A stretch of 64,000 nt of DNA from NCBI GenBank assembly GCA_000499405.2, contig HG738138.1, positions 11,277,208 to 11,341,207 on the forward strand. Direction: 5' to 3'. Below are positions 14,001 to 26,319 of the stretch, one piece after another. The notes under the pieces were generated by a model. It was not told the DNA's origin. It saw nothing but the letters and a program-made list of their open reading frames with translations, and made no database searches. Both the position numbers and the translations under genes were made by a program. The stretch comes from Onchocerca volvulus (Eukaryota; Nematoda; Chromadorea; Rhabditida; Onchocercidae). Every line of letters starts with the position of its first letter. Within the stretch, counting starts at the first letter, position 1.

Positions 14001-17000
14001 CAAATATAGCATTAATAATTCCAGAAGGTAAAAGCTATTCTTATAAATGAACTGACTAACCTTCGGAATCCAGCAGCCGTTTGCCAGTCGCCCATATATT
14101 TGCCAAAATCAATATGAAAAACATGACCTGTCCTGGTAACCAATATGTTATCGTTATGTCGATCGCCAATACCGAGTACATAAGTAGCAACGCACCAACC
14201 TGCACAAGATAAATGAAAATTCTCCAATGCCTGTAACTCATTTCCGCATTTAAATTTAACAAAAGTGATGCTGATTCGATCAATTAACTAATCCAATTAC
14301 TCAAAAATTATTTAATGCTCAACTTATCCAGTTCAATTCACTTATTTCGGTATTCATAAATGATAAATTGAAAGTAAAGAAAGAGCTGAAAATTACTATT
14401 TTATATTGAAATTCCGAAGGATTATGCATTTCAAGCCATTTTTTGAGCAGATCGTCTTTAAATACACCAGCTGCACCAACGGCACTTTGAATTTCACATA
14501 ATGTACGACAGTCAGAAACAAGTTCGACCATTCCTTTAAAGTATGACCTCTGACTGATTTCATTAAAGATATTGTGAAAAAGCTGAATAATCATCAAATA
14601 ATTTTACAATCAAAATTAGTAATGAAATTGCCATACCACTTTTATTTCCAAAAGGAATACAGCGGAAAATAACCATTCTAAGATCAAGCTCCTGACTTAA
14701 CCATATATCATTCATCATTTTCACTAATTGTAGCACGAGTGCATCTTGTCTCATATCATCACCAACCTGCAATATGATGCTTAAAACCTTGAGCTTATAA
14801 AACACATAAAATCCTAATCAATATTATTTGGTTAGAACAAAACAACTGACGGTTATCAACAAGAAGTAAGTTAGAACATAAGCAATAACTTCAAAACCGA
14901 TAACTCAAATAAAGAAACTGCCAATCATTACCAAAATTATATGTGGAAGAAAAACCTACCTTATACAGAATTGCAAATGAACTTTTTAGGCCTTTGAATG
15001 TTACTTTTATCGGCTTTGTCAGTGAATTAAAATAGTTCGATTCTGATACATCTATACCAGTACATAAAAATGACGGCAGAAGAGGGAGGCGAACATTGTT
15101 TTCCAATATCCGAGCATCCAGCAAAGCAAGATGCCGTTGAAGAGTCAACTGCTAAAAATTTACACTATATTTGCACTTTCATGAATTTCATAAGATTTAA
15201 AAAATACTCCATACCAGAGAAAATGATTGAAATATCACAGAAAAACAAATATATGGAGAAAAAAAAGTGGAACAATGAAGCAATTTGTCTGAATCCATTG
15301 TTTTTTGTTTAAATAATTCAAATAACAAACCATTTTACTGGCATCACCGGCATCTTTTATTTCACAAGATACAGTATTTAATGCTTGTAAAAGCCGATGC
15401 TGATTTTCGATATCAATTCCAAATTCTTCATCTAATAACTTGAGAACTTGTTGTTGCAACAAACTGCATCGATTTGAATAGCTCCTTTCCTCACACTGAT
15501 CGATCCGTTGTTGTAATTGCCTAGAAATATATCCACACTAATTTTTTGTTAAAGATTTTCGAAGTTTTTGCACGAAATTTGGAGGATTTTGTAACTCTGT
15601 CTTCGAAGAAACATGGATTATTAAACTAAAATTAAGCAAAAACATTTCAACAAAAATAATACCAATAAAGTTCGAAAGCAAAACGACGGTCGCCAGCACA
15701 AAGCGTCAGTAAGTACACAGCTAATGAAGAATCTTCGAACGTTTCAAATCGCAAAGCCTATAATAACATATATATAATTAATTCATATAATAATCCACAA
15801 AACTGATCTGAGCAAAGCATAGTCGAGGGAACTCAATAATGATTTACTGCAACGGTAAGACATTTGCTAAAACTGGAGACTTTAACATCGTCCAATGTTT
15901 TGAACAATGCGTTTATTAATTACCTAAAAACTTATGTAAGAATTTGCAGAATTTCAAATTGAAATACTTCCTTCCTTCTCACTTCAATTCTCAAACGAAA
16001 ACTTCTGACCTGCTGAAAACGTCAACTGCTGGAGAACTTCAGTCCGATGAGCAGTATCTTAAAATATGTAATAAAACTGAAGAAAGCAAATAACCTCGAC
16101 CAACTCAGGAAGAAAATTGAACAGAAAATCAGACGAAGCATTTTTAAGCCACGATATAGCTTTTGAACGAATAGTGAGATCCGGAAAACTGAAAAAGAAA
16201 GTTATCGATAGATTCCACACACAACAATCATATTTTACATTAAAAATCTGAACAATCCTAACATTATAAAACAACCTCATTAGAAAACTTAGTTACGTAA
16301 TGTTCAAAATTTCAGCGTAAGATTCTTCTTAGGAAAATTATAATAAAATAATTACTGTGGAAGCAGAAGCTCGATCGCTTGCACTGAACTCAACGGCATC
16401 CAATCATCCAGCAATTGATAAATATTTGTCAATGATGCCCAATCCCAACCAACGGCAGAAGCAAGCACTAAAGGCAAAGCGTCCGGTATCTGAGTCAAAT
16501 AATGTCGTTTTTCCCACAATGTTTCCTTTTCATCTTCAGTGAGACTAAAATTTGAAATAGATCTATTTCTAACTATATTTGATGGTTAAAAGAGAGAGAA
16601 CAAAATATCAAAGTTACTTAAGTCCTCAGCAACAGATCCAGAGTATTTGAACAGAACAACATAATCTCTAATTTGCCAGAATATTCCTTGCTCCAAAAGA
16701 AAGACTTGATTAACTTTTATAGCGATACATATTTTTCAGAATGATGATCAAACAATTAAACTACACCAAATGCAAAAAAACAAAAATAAAACACGAACCT
16801 ATGAGTAACTCCGCTTTCTATAATATCCAGCAAATTCTGTTGCGTATCTGAATCAAGAGAATTGAAATCGCGTTTCAGACTGCAAATATTTTTATAATTT
16901 TTCATCAAGAAAATTTCGGATATATAATTATAAAAAGGACCGACTGGTCTGTTGAACGAAAAAACACAACTTTTTGTTTTCCTAATTTGATTTGAACTGA

Positions 17001-20000
17001 TCTACTTCTTTCATTTGCGATTTCTTGACTAAATACTTCACCCAAATTGTACATTAGTATATAATGAGAAATAAAACAAAACTCAGCAGAGTGTTGGAAG
17101 GGATGGTCTCGCCAACGCAAACCGTTCACCATCAACAACCTCAGACAAGAGATTCCTATTTGCAAGTTGGAAAATTTGACTTTAATTGAAAAAAATCTTA
17201 AGAAAACTACGCGAAAATATAAAAAGCACCTATTCTCGCCGTAGTTAACATATGGGTAAATAACATCATAATGTAGTTGTGGCAATGTAACAAGTACAAC
17301 GAGATCATCCTCCGTTTCGAACAATGGTCGAGGCCCCCAAGGATGAACCACTTTTCCACTAATAACAGATAGCGGCAAAAGAAGAGATCCTTGTCGAAGT
17401 AAGCTAAACAAACTGAACATGAAAACTTGATGCAATGTATTTCTTTTTTGAAATTACAATTTCCATGTTATCCAACATAATCTGTTACTTTTAATAGAAC
17501 CAATATAATTTCACGACAGTGATATTTTTTTAGTTTTGGCATCATTAAAATGTTTATTGTAAAAGATATTTCAATACACTAAGACCCAGACTTGCAATAT
17601 TTCACGCTAAAAGTACAGTGCTATCAACAAATAATCAAGCAGGCTTGAAATTAATGAAGATTTCAAGCAACTCAACTGTCTTCATTACAATTTGAAGATG
17701 ATTCAAAAAAAAAAAAAAATAATTTCTAAAATAGTATAAAATTTTCTTAATGTGATAGTCGTATGATTGAAAAAAGGCGTTTAAGGCTTATGCTTATAAA
17801 AAAAAATAATTAAAACCTTAACCAATTCCCGTATCTATTTCTTTTTTGATTATTCTTACTATTTAATTGTTCTAGAAAATTCAATAAATCAAGTCAGAGC
17901 ATCGCATTCTGTGATTAAGCAGCTGAAAGGAAATCTTGTGAACATGATGTTAACAACCCTTCGTGATCGAACAATGGGAAAGAAGCACAAGCAAGTTGCT
18001 TTTCTAGTAATGCTTGCGGTTCAGTCGACACACTTGGTGAATGAACCTGTAAATTAGATTATGAACATGTCTAATAACCAGCAAAACAAATTTGAAGATT
18101 ACCGAACAAAAAAACAATTCACTAAATCACATAGATTCAGCTCATGCAAATTAAATTCATAAAATCAAAGTTTACTCACATGATCAGAGCAAGATGATTG
18201 ACCAGTTCCATATAACAAGACAAAAATGCGTGTTTCTCGAGGTAAGATACAAAGCGGAATGCGAAAACAGGCCTGCAAATATAGTATAGGATGGAATAAG
18301 CACTGGCTCAAATTTCAATAATAAAATTCACATCAAAACTTAGAATTTAAAATTTACGTCTCGATCGCTTCATGTTTTCTCTAATAAAAAGTAAGAGATA
18401 ACGTCGATACTTTTGATTCCATCAAAATAATGAAATCCTTAACAACAAAATATTAAAAACATTGACGTGCATCTCATTAATAATTTGAAAAAAACGAAAG
18501 GTATTAACCCAAGTGTTAGTCCGACAATATGGAAAGAAATGATCATTAATGATCGGTCGGGGATTTTCTTTGAAACCTCGACATATTTCTGCCGTTCCAT
18601 GCATTATATGGACAGCAACAGAGAATGAATTGAACTGCTCGGACCATTCTCGTGGTATATTATGGACTGAATCAACGTGTACTAATAGTTGCTCCTCTAC
18701 CGTTAGAATTTCCCGCTGTTCTCGCTCACTATTCGAGAATATCTAGAATTCAACGAAGCAAATATAAAGCTAGTACATTCGGAAGAATAAAAATGCAGAA
18801 TTGGTGCTTCTGAAGAAAGCAAATATAAGATCGATTTTAGAAAAGATGGAAGACAAAAATTCATGTGTACTTTTATTATTGTACTTTATTAAGTGATAAA
18901 TTTCAAGGTATTAGATTTCTTTTTTTTTTTTTTCATTATATTATGCGCTGAAATATTTTTTCTTTACAAAGTAACTGGAATGAATTATAAATAGACCTTC
19001 AGAGGGAGGACATCGAATCCACAGCGTACAGATTTGCAATATATACCAAGAAAGTTATGTACAACAGTGAGAAGTTCTGATATTGCGACTGACAATTGTT
19101 CCTGAAATATATATCCTTTCATTCACGCATGATAATAAAGATGTTGCAGTCCGAAAATTGTTGAAAAATATACGGTGACTAATGTCGATCAATTTCACTT
19201 TATTTTATAGCACCATCTTAATGGCCCATCTGCTACAAATGATGTTTTCATTGCTATGTCATATCACTGTATGATAAAACTTCTCGCTGCAGCCGAAGAA
19301 ATGTCTATGTTTAAAAAAGATGAGGCGGAAAGTTTTCGAAAACTTACGGAAGTTCTTGCTGCAAAGAATAAACGCAGTGCACTGGAAAGATCAGTCGTCA
19401 TAATGCGTCCAAGAACAGTACAAAGAAGTTTCATTGATTGGTTTACTCTTTCTTTATTCTTCGCTGCTGAAATTTGTCGAGTATTTTTGATCAAATGAGT
19501 AATTTGACATAAAATATTAGAATAATAAGAACAGCATAATACTTACTATCATCGTTAAGATATGTGGTCAAATAACTACGCAGTGAATTCTTCAATGCAT
19601 CCAAAATTTCTCGGACATTTGTCACTGTTCGTACTACAGAATCAGGTTTCTTCGAACTAAAAATCTCACAAATGTGAGAAATGAAATTGCGACATTTCAC
19701 ATAACTTCTAGAACTAAAATTATTCATAGTACTAAGCTATGAAAATTACTGTACAAAGCTATATTTCTCAGATCAGTACTTCTGTAATTTTGGACAAGCA
19801 AATCCAAAAATGGATAAAAAGACTGTCTAGATATGTGGGACAATAGCATGTCCGCAATATGCAGTGCAAATTTATCTCTTATAATATAACAGCACACTAT
19901 TTAGCGAATATAGGACAATAGTACAATGTGCAGCACAATTTATCTCCTAATTGTAGCAGAACTGCATGCTGGACACGATTAAATATCAAGCTTCTCAAGA

Positions 20001-23000
20001 ATGCTCACGATGTCGCCGTGCAACCGTTTACTTAAATCTTTTGGTGAGGAATGTTGAGAAATTTGTCAGAAAAAAAAAAGAAAAATAATACCTTGGTTGG
20101 AAAGAACGTCTTGGACTACCATCAACACTGGCTGTATCAAGCTGCTGCATCCTTTTGGAACGATTATCATTCGCTATTTTGCCAACCTACACAAAAAGCA
20201 GTAATTAGCAATGAAATGAGAAATAATATCCAAATCCGAAACTTCACAAATCAAACAAAATCTTACCTCAAGTCGTATATCTTTCCCAAAAGCAAGTGCC
20301 TGTCCAACAAAGGGATTTTCACCAAGCTGAGAACTGCTAAGAAGAAATTCATCCAGTCCGTAAATCTAAAACAGTATGATCTTTAAACAGACAAATTTTA
20401 ACTGATGATAATTTACGACATCATGGCTGATCATTAAATTCATGAACAAATTTGCGAACTTGATCACTCACTTTTAGACCATATTCATCGACCGGTAAAC
20501 GACCTTGCAACATACTGATTTGTGCGGGATCAAGGAATGTATTTAACACATTTGCCAAAATGTACTGGATTGTACTTGTAGTTTCGCAAGTGAATGTCAT
20601 TCTGTCGTCTGCGCTCAATATTGTCGGCCAACTTAAATAAAATTTCCGAAGAAAGTGAATTATTAACAATCCCAATATTTGAGGAATGGATCTTCGCATA
20701 TTTCAAACTAATTCTAGTGAAATATTAACCAATTCTTTCCACTTTGGTCAGTCGAAAATTGCATAGTTATTAATCTAGAAAACTGGTTTTCGTAACGCAA
20801 AAAACATGTAAATACCTATAATCTTTCTCAACGATTACTTTGACACTGGTAACTTTAAAGCTCGTAATTAAGTAATCCACGACAGGTGATATAAAACGCC
20901 TTGATATTGGATCACAGTGTTTAGGAGAACGACGGAGAAGCGAAGTGATCTAAAATTCAAATGGCTTAAAGTAAATGTCAACCTGGAATTCGAAATAAAA
21001 TTATGGAATGTCTGATATATGTTGAAAAAACATATGCGATATTTACAATACATACCTCACGATCAACTTCTGAAGGTTTTTCTTGCAACTGTATTTCGTC
21101 AAAATCAATCTGACCGATGAAATTTACGGATTTACCTCGTCTATTCTTCTGTGATCTCGGAGGTTTACAAGGAACTGACCCACTACCTACATTGAAAATG
21201 GTTCTTCTTTAAAAACATTTAACAATTAAAAAGAAATTTTTTATAGCTTTTTCATAAAGTTGAAATGAAACACACCTTTATCAGCAATAACCAAATCAGA
21301 CGATGTAATCGACTGCGATCGTTCCAATGTAAATAAAAACGACGTGGAATCATTGCTCAGGCTTTGTAGTACTGGTGTGTCTTTACTTTGATTATATGTC
21401 AATGAAGATTCACGATTCCCAGTGGAACGAGTAACACAGAGGGGATCAAATTCTTCCCATGGCTAAAATAGATTTTAGAACGGCTACAAGATGGAAATTC
21501 AAGAAAATGTGAAATTTTATAAGAAACTAAACTTCTTTTTCCTATAGAATATCCCTGCATATGGGGCAAAGTTGGTTAATCGCATTGTTTATTTCATCAA
21601 GAAGAAACTAATTGTATTTGGAAATGTGAAGTCGGATTATAAAAGAGAGAGCAAGCCTTACAATAAGACTAACAGCAAAAAATTTTTGTTTAGCAGATGC
21701 AAGCCAGAAGCTGTCTTCTAGAATATGTATAAGACGGCCTTTGATCTCAAAAAGCACTTAAGTAAAAAAAAAAAAAAAAAAGAGAAATGGAGAAGGGAAT
21801 AAACGAGAGTATATATTCTTTCAAAAGTCTGAGGAAACTAAAATCCCAAAAAGAAATTTAGGTTTCCAACTTACATTATCACTAACACTAAGATTGCAGA
21901 TTGAATACATTCACAGTGCTTCTAAATGTTTAACAGCAAAAGAGATGAAGTAAATTCTTGCAAAAACTGAATCCATAAATCTTTACCGATCGAACAAATT
22001 TCGAACAATTATGTCAGTGAGAAAAGGCTGACTAGTGCTATTAAGCATAGTTCAGGTTTGTTCGTTCGCCAAAAGTTTATCGATTCAGCTTCCAACTGTT
22101 CAGTTTCTTTTTTTGCAATAAAATAAAAAATTCGAATAGTGTCGCTTGAAAGAAATATATAATCGGAAGACTGGAATATGTTTTGCAAAAAAAAAAAAAA
22201 AAAAAAGGAGTAAATTAGATAAGTTTACGAGACCCAACTATTAATTCAAGTCTAATTTCATCAATAAAAGATGTGTAGCTAATTTCAAATTGGTAATTGA
22301 CGGGAAAAAAAATTACTTCTTTATCACTTAAATCAATCAAATCGTTGTTTGTCTGCAAACTGTTAATAGAAGAACAGAAAGGAACAACAACCGCACTGCT
22401 TGACGGAGGTAATATTTTCAAAGCAGCATCCGGAGAGCCATTCCATTTCTCAATATGATTAGTTCCAGAAGTATTCGGTTGTGCATCAGATAATGTGTGA
22501 GCAGTATTCAGATAACGTGTGAGAGCATCCGACTCCAGTCCTGATAAATTGCACACAAATCTGATATTGTTTTTGATAATTTCGGAAATTAAGAGGATGA
22601 AACTTTAATGAATATATTGCATTAATCAAAAGAAAAAATCGTCGCCGCTAAAAAACCCATTGAAGTTTGAAATGAAAAATAAATAAAATAAGAGCAAGGA
22701 AAATTTTTTTGGTCAGGTGCCTAGTTTTTTTAAATTCTTTAGTTTTATTATAAATTTGAAAAAATTTGCGGAAAATGCCAAACAGATATAGCTGAAATCG
22801 TAACCTTAAATTCACTTACTGTATTGCAAGGAATGGAGATTGTCCCGTTCACGAGCATCTTTTATGTGTGGATAAAAACCAACGCTTCTTGACGTCGTTG
22901 GAATGTCAGCATAATGAGGTCCTTGTCCATTTCTATAAAATTGCTATTAAGTGAGCGATTACAACAAAGGAAAATACAAGATCAATTTTTAGCTACAATA

Positions 23001-23654
23001 ACAAAAAAAGTGGAATTTGAATTTAAGACCAAAAAGAACATAAAATTGATTTGGAAAATAATTCAAATCTGGGATCCCCATTTCAAGATAACTATATTGT
23101 CGAATAACCAACGACTTGAAACGAAAGGAACTACAAAAGAAGTCAGAATCAAACAGATCTCTTCCATTAAAAAAAAAAATTCTTAAAAGAAGGCTGAATT
23201 TAAAATCTACGGAAATATGTGGCTATGTGTGCGATAGCGGCTATGTATATCAGCGTTAGGCTGATCGATTTCTTGAATCCTAGCATTTTTTTCAACATCA
23301 TCCCAACAAATCAAATCTTGAGCATATGCACTTTCCCTTCGCTTGCGTGATTCCTCTTCATATGACTGCCTGAAACAATATTCCACAATGCCATAGAATT
23401 GATTTTAATTTCAATCAAATAAATCGGATATATTAAATGAAAACCCCAACTAAAAACCATTCTTTCGTTATATTTAAAGTCAACTAAGCTGTAAAATTAC
23501 AACTCATTAAATTGAATTGCCAAATTATCACAATATCTAAACTGTATCAGTACATTTGTCGCAACACAATCCAAAATAAAATAAAAGTATTTGACCTGCT
23601 AAGTTCCAGCGCGAGCTCCAAATCCCTATCATAGGTATAATCGTTTGCTGCCAT
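11068..23654 (-). CDS. piki-1: Class II phosphoinositide 3-kinase (piki-1 type)
   Basis: Class II PI3Ks make PI(3)P and PI(3,4)P2 on endocytic membranes; in C. elegans PIKI-1 acts in phagosome maturation. About 38 exons, about 1,670 aa. In order: N-terminal UIM-like helix ([18 protein letters not shown], exons 23596-23654 and 23211-23369); low-complexity linker (22820-22932, 22317-22540, 21276-21462, 21056-21186); Ras-binding region (20816-20949 to 18997-19101); C2 domain (18509-18742, 18180-18272, 17958-18046, 17230-17403); helical PIK domain (16799-16879 to 15331-15520); kinase domain (14960-15151 to about 13735-13993) with ATP-site Lys in [13 protein letters not shown], catalytic loop GIGDRHNDN and HIDFGKYMG; helical tail (13341-13483, 13121-13228); PX (12887-12962, 12684-12784, 12203-12344, 11972-12053); C-terminal C2 (11704-11857, 11519-11603, 11068-11271). 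The UIM-PI3K-PX-C2 order is diagnostic of class II. Small exons near 17100 and 13580 are uncertain. The start ATG lies 38 nt after a TTACAG acceptor, a likely trans-splice site. Confidence 0.93.
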
Positions 23655-26319
23655 CCTGCTTCTTTTACGAATTTCTATACATCTGTAATAATCCAATAAA
23701 TAACAAAAACAATATTCCAACAAACGGTTGACTACTAATCGCACATACTACGTAGAGCGTATTTTCTCTAAATTACTTCATACTAAATCTACACTTCCAA
23801 ATACTGACAATTTTTATAGTGAATTTTTTTCTTTTTGTTCAACTGATGTCATTTTCTCCTTTATCACTTTTTCGTTCAATCAAGATATTTCTTCGTTTAC
23901 GGCCAGCAAAATAAGGTTTCAGGGATACATTCTGGAAAATTAATGGCATCAAAGAGGAAATTCGGAAAATAAAAGCAAAGAAAATAATGAGAGCTAAAAA
24001 TTCCAAATATCCCTAAAAAACGGTTCTAATTCAAAAGTCTATGATTTCCGGAAATCTAGAATAGTCTATAACTTTATATCAGGCTCGTTTCTGCCATGGT
24101 ATATGTATCCAAATCCTGAACATTTTGGTAGAAAAATTCACCATAACATCATGAAGTAAAAAAAAACTTACAATTAATCAGCTTAATGAGAAAGAGGAAA
24201 AATATAGGCTTATATTTTCAATCAGAAAGTAAGATTTCAATTTAATCTCAAATTCAAATCAAACCATAATGCATCAATTCAAATACGTCCGTCTGATCAA
24301 ACGAGTCGAGAAGAAATCTGTATATGATAATGTTAAAAAGTTCGGAAGCTAATGATTCGTTTGCCTGCCTCATCACCAAAGCACTGATTTGGACGTAGAT
24401 AATGACCCTCATCGAGTATCTTTCCCACAAAAAAAATGATGATAAAATAATCAAAAAGACAGATAGTCTTGGAGGCTGCGTAATTTTTATTTTGTTCATC
24501 ATATGCTTTGAAATCGAAAATATAAATAATCATCTATTTCGTCATCAGTTTATATAATTATTTTACAGCTACTGCTTTCTAGATATCGAAAAATAGATAG
24601 AGAATATACCTACATGAAAAATCCTAGGTATTAGTCAGAAGACGTTGAATAAATTTGGAGATATTCTGGACACAGCGATACAGTTCCACCCAATCAATCA
24701 TCACAAATTTCGGAAAGAAAAATGAACCGTTCGACAAACTGATTTAACGAATTTGATAAAATTTCGTGAAGTCTTCCCTGCCCTCGTTCTAAAAATAACT
24801 CCAACTATTTCCGCTGTTAATTTCTGCAAAAAAAAGCTTCATAAATTCCATCCATTAATAACTGAAGCTTTCTATAGTATAAGAATTATTTATGAATCGC
24901 TACCCAAACTGAGTTCTATAATAAATTTTTCGCGCACTCAACATGCACTTTCTTTTTAGGATTTTAGTTTTCAGTCAAACTGTAGTACTTATTTTCCCAT
25001 ATTTCAATAACACATAATGCATTTTCTCATTACACTATTTTTCGTTATCTAAAATCATCGTCATCTTCTCAAATACCTTTTTTATCTTCAGTTAATGTGT
25101 TCTTCTTACTAGGTAGAATTATTCCCATGCTCTCCCCTATTTTCCAGAAAGCTATACTGCTTCATTTCCGGAATCCACCGATCTCCACTGTCATCAAACA
25201 CATCCCACCATATGTTTAAAGACAAAATAAATAAATAGATCGCCGTGTTAAAACTCTGCACGCTGTGTGGATCAAAGTGTCTACTGCTGGGCTGCATTAA
25301 ATGTTTCTAGCGGTATTTGTTGTTTGTGATATGACTGCTGAGAACTACGTTAATATTATGGGGGAGTTACTCGAGGATTGTGTCATAATAGGTTATGGTG
25401 CTTAGTTTCCTGTCAGGCTAAAGTATTTATTTCCTCATATATAATAGATACTCTCATAGGTATGCAGATTTTCATTTATTCGCAATATTTATCGGGTATG
25501 TTAAATACGGTAGAGAAGGGACTATTATGTAGAATAAATGAATGTGTTGATGAACTGTGCAATGATGGTACCGCTCATGTATTCCAAGATAGATTAATCG
25601 AAATGACTTGATAGTGTTGACGTTGTGAATCTTTTCAATATTCCGTATCTGATGTACGATCGTACCGTTATTGGAAGACGTTTTGCTAACTAAATGATTG
25701 TAAGCAAACGCTTGTTAATTGTTTCTGGATGCATATCTTCCAGTACTATTTGACATTATTTGATGTCGAAATATAGTATTAAGATGGAAATATAATATTA
25801 GCATTGGAATATAGCGGATTTTAATTTCAGAAATTTTCCAAATCGTTTTATGAAATCAATTTTTTTCTTTCTATTTTAAAGGCTTTTTTTTCTTTTTCCT
25901 TTAATTCAAGGACTGCTTTAATTCTGTTCAGAGCTTAAACAATAAATTGAATTTCACTTACTTAAAGAGTGTACTATTTGATTGCAGAAGTGCTCTTTCT
26001 GATTATTATAAAACTTTATTGAAGCATTACACGATTTAATATTTAATCACTTTTCAGAATTCAGCGTTTTAGGATGTTTGTTTTTATAATCGGATTTCAT
26101 TGAATACGAAACACAAGTTTTCGGCCAGTTTTTTACAGAAACTTGATTGATAGCGCTGAAATTGTGTTGTTTTTCAACTTCGTGACTAGTTTTATTGGCA
26201 TTGAAAAATTATATTCCAATAGTGCGCTTACCGATCAAGCCTTTGTAACTACTAATTATGATTTATTCAGAAATACAAATCGCAGAAAATATTTCTATTG
26301 ATTTAATTTTGCTCATCGA
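23655..26319. promoter_or_regulatory. Divergent intergenic region, kinase / CBL ligase
   Basis: The two genes are head-to-head, so this 2.7 kb should hold both 5' regions. On the minus strand, acceptor TTATTACAG ends at about 23693, immediately before the kinase leader. The remainder is AT-rich with open frames (for example minus 24254-24533 and 25109-25297) that match nothing I know. No TATA box or named binding site can be assigned with confidence. Confidence 0.45.

Noticed and set aside
19264..19498. Plus-strand 80-codon frame at 19256-19498
   Set aside because: It is the antisense shadow of a kinase Ras-binding-region exon at 19348-19466.
24254..24533. Overlapping minus-strand frames upstream of the PI3K
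   Set aside because: No in-phase junction to the kinase start and no recognisable motif; the kinase already has a good ATG and trans-splice acceptor.
25109..25297. 62-codon minus-strand frame with a Trp-rich middle (WWDVFDDSGDRW)
   Set aside because: Compositionally interesting but isolated, with no supporting splice partner or known family.
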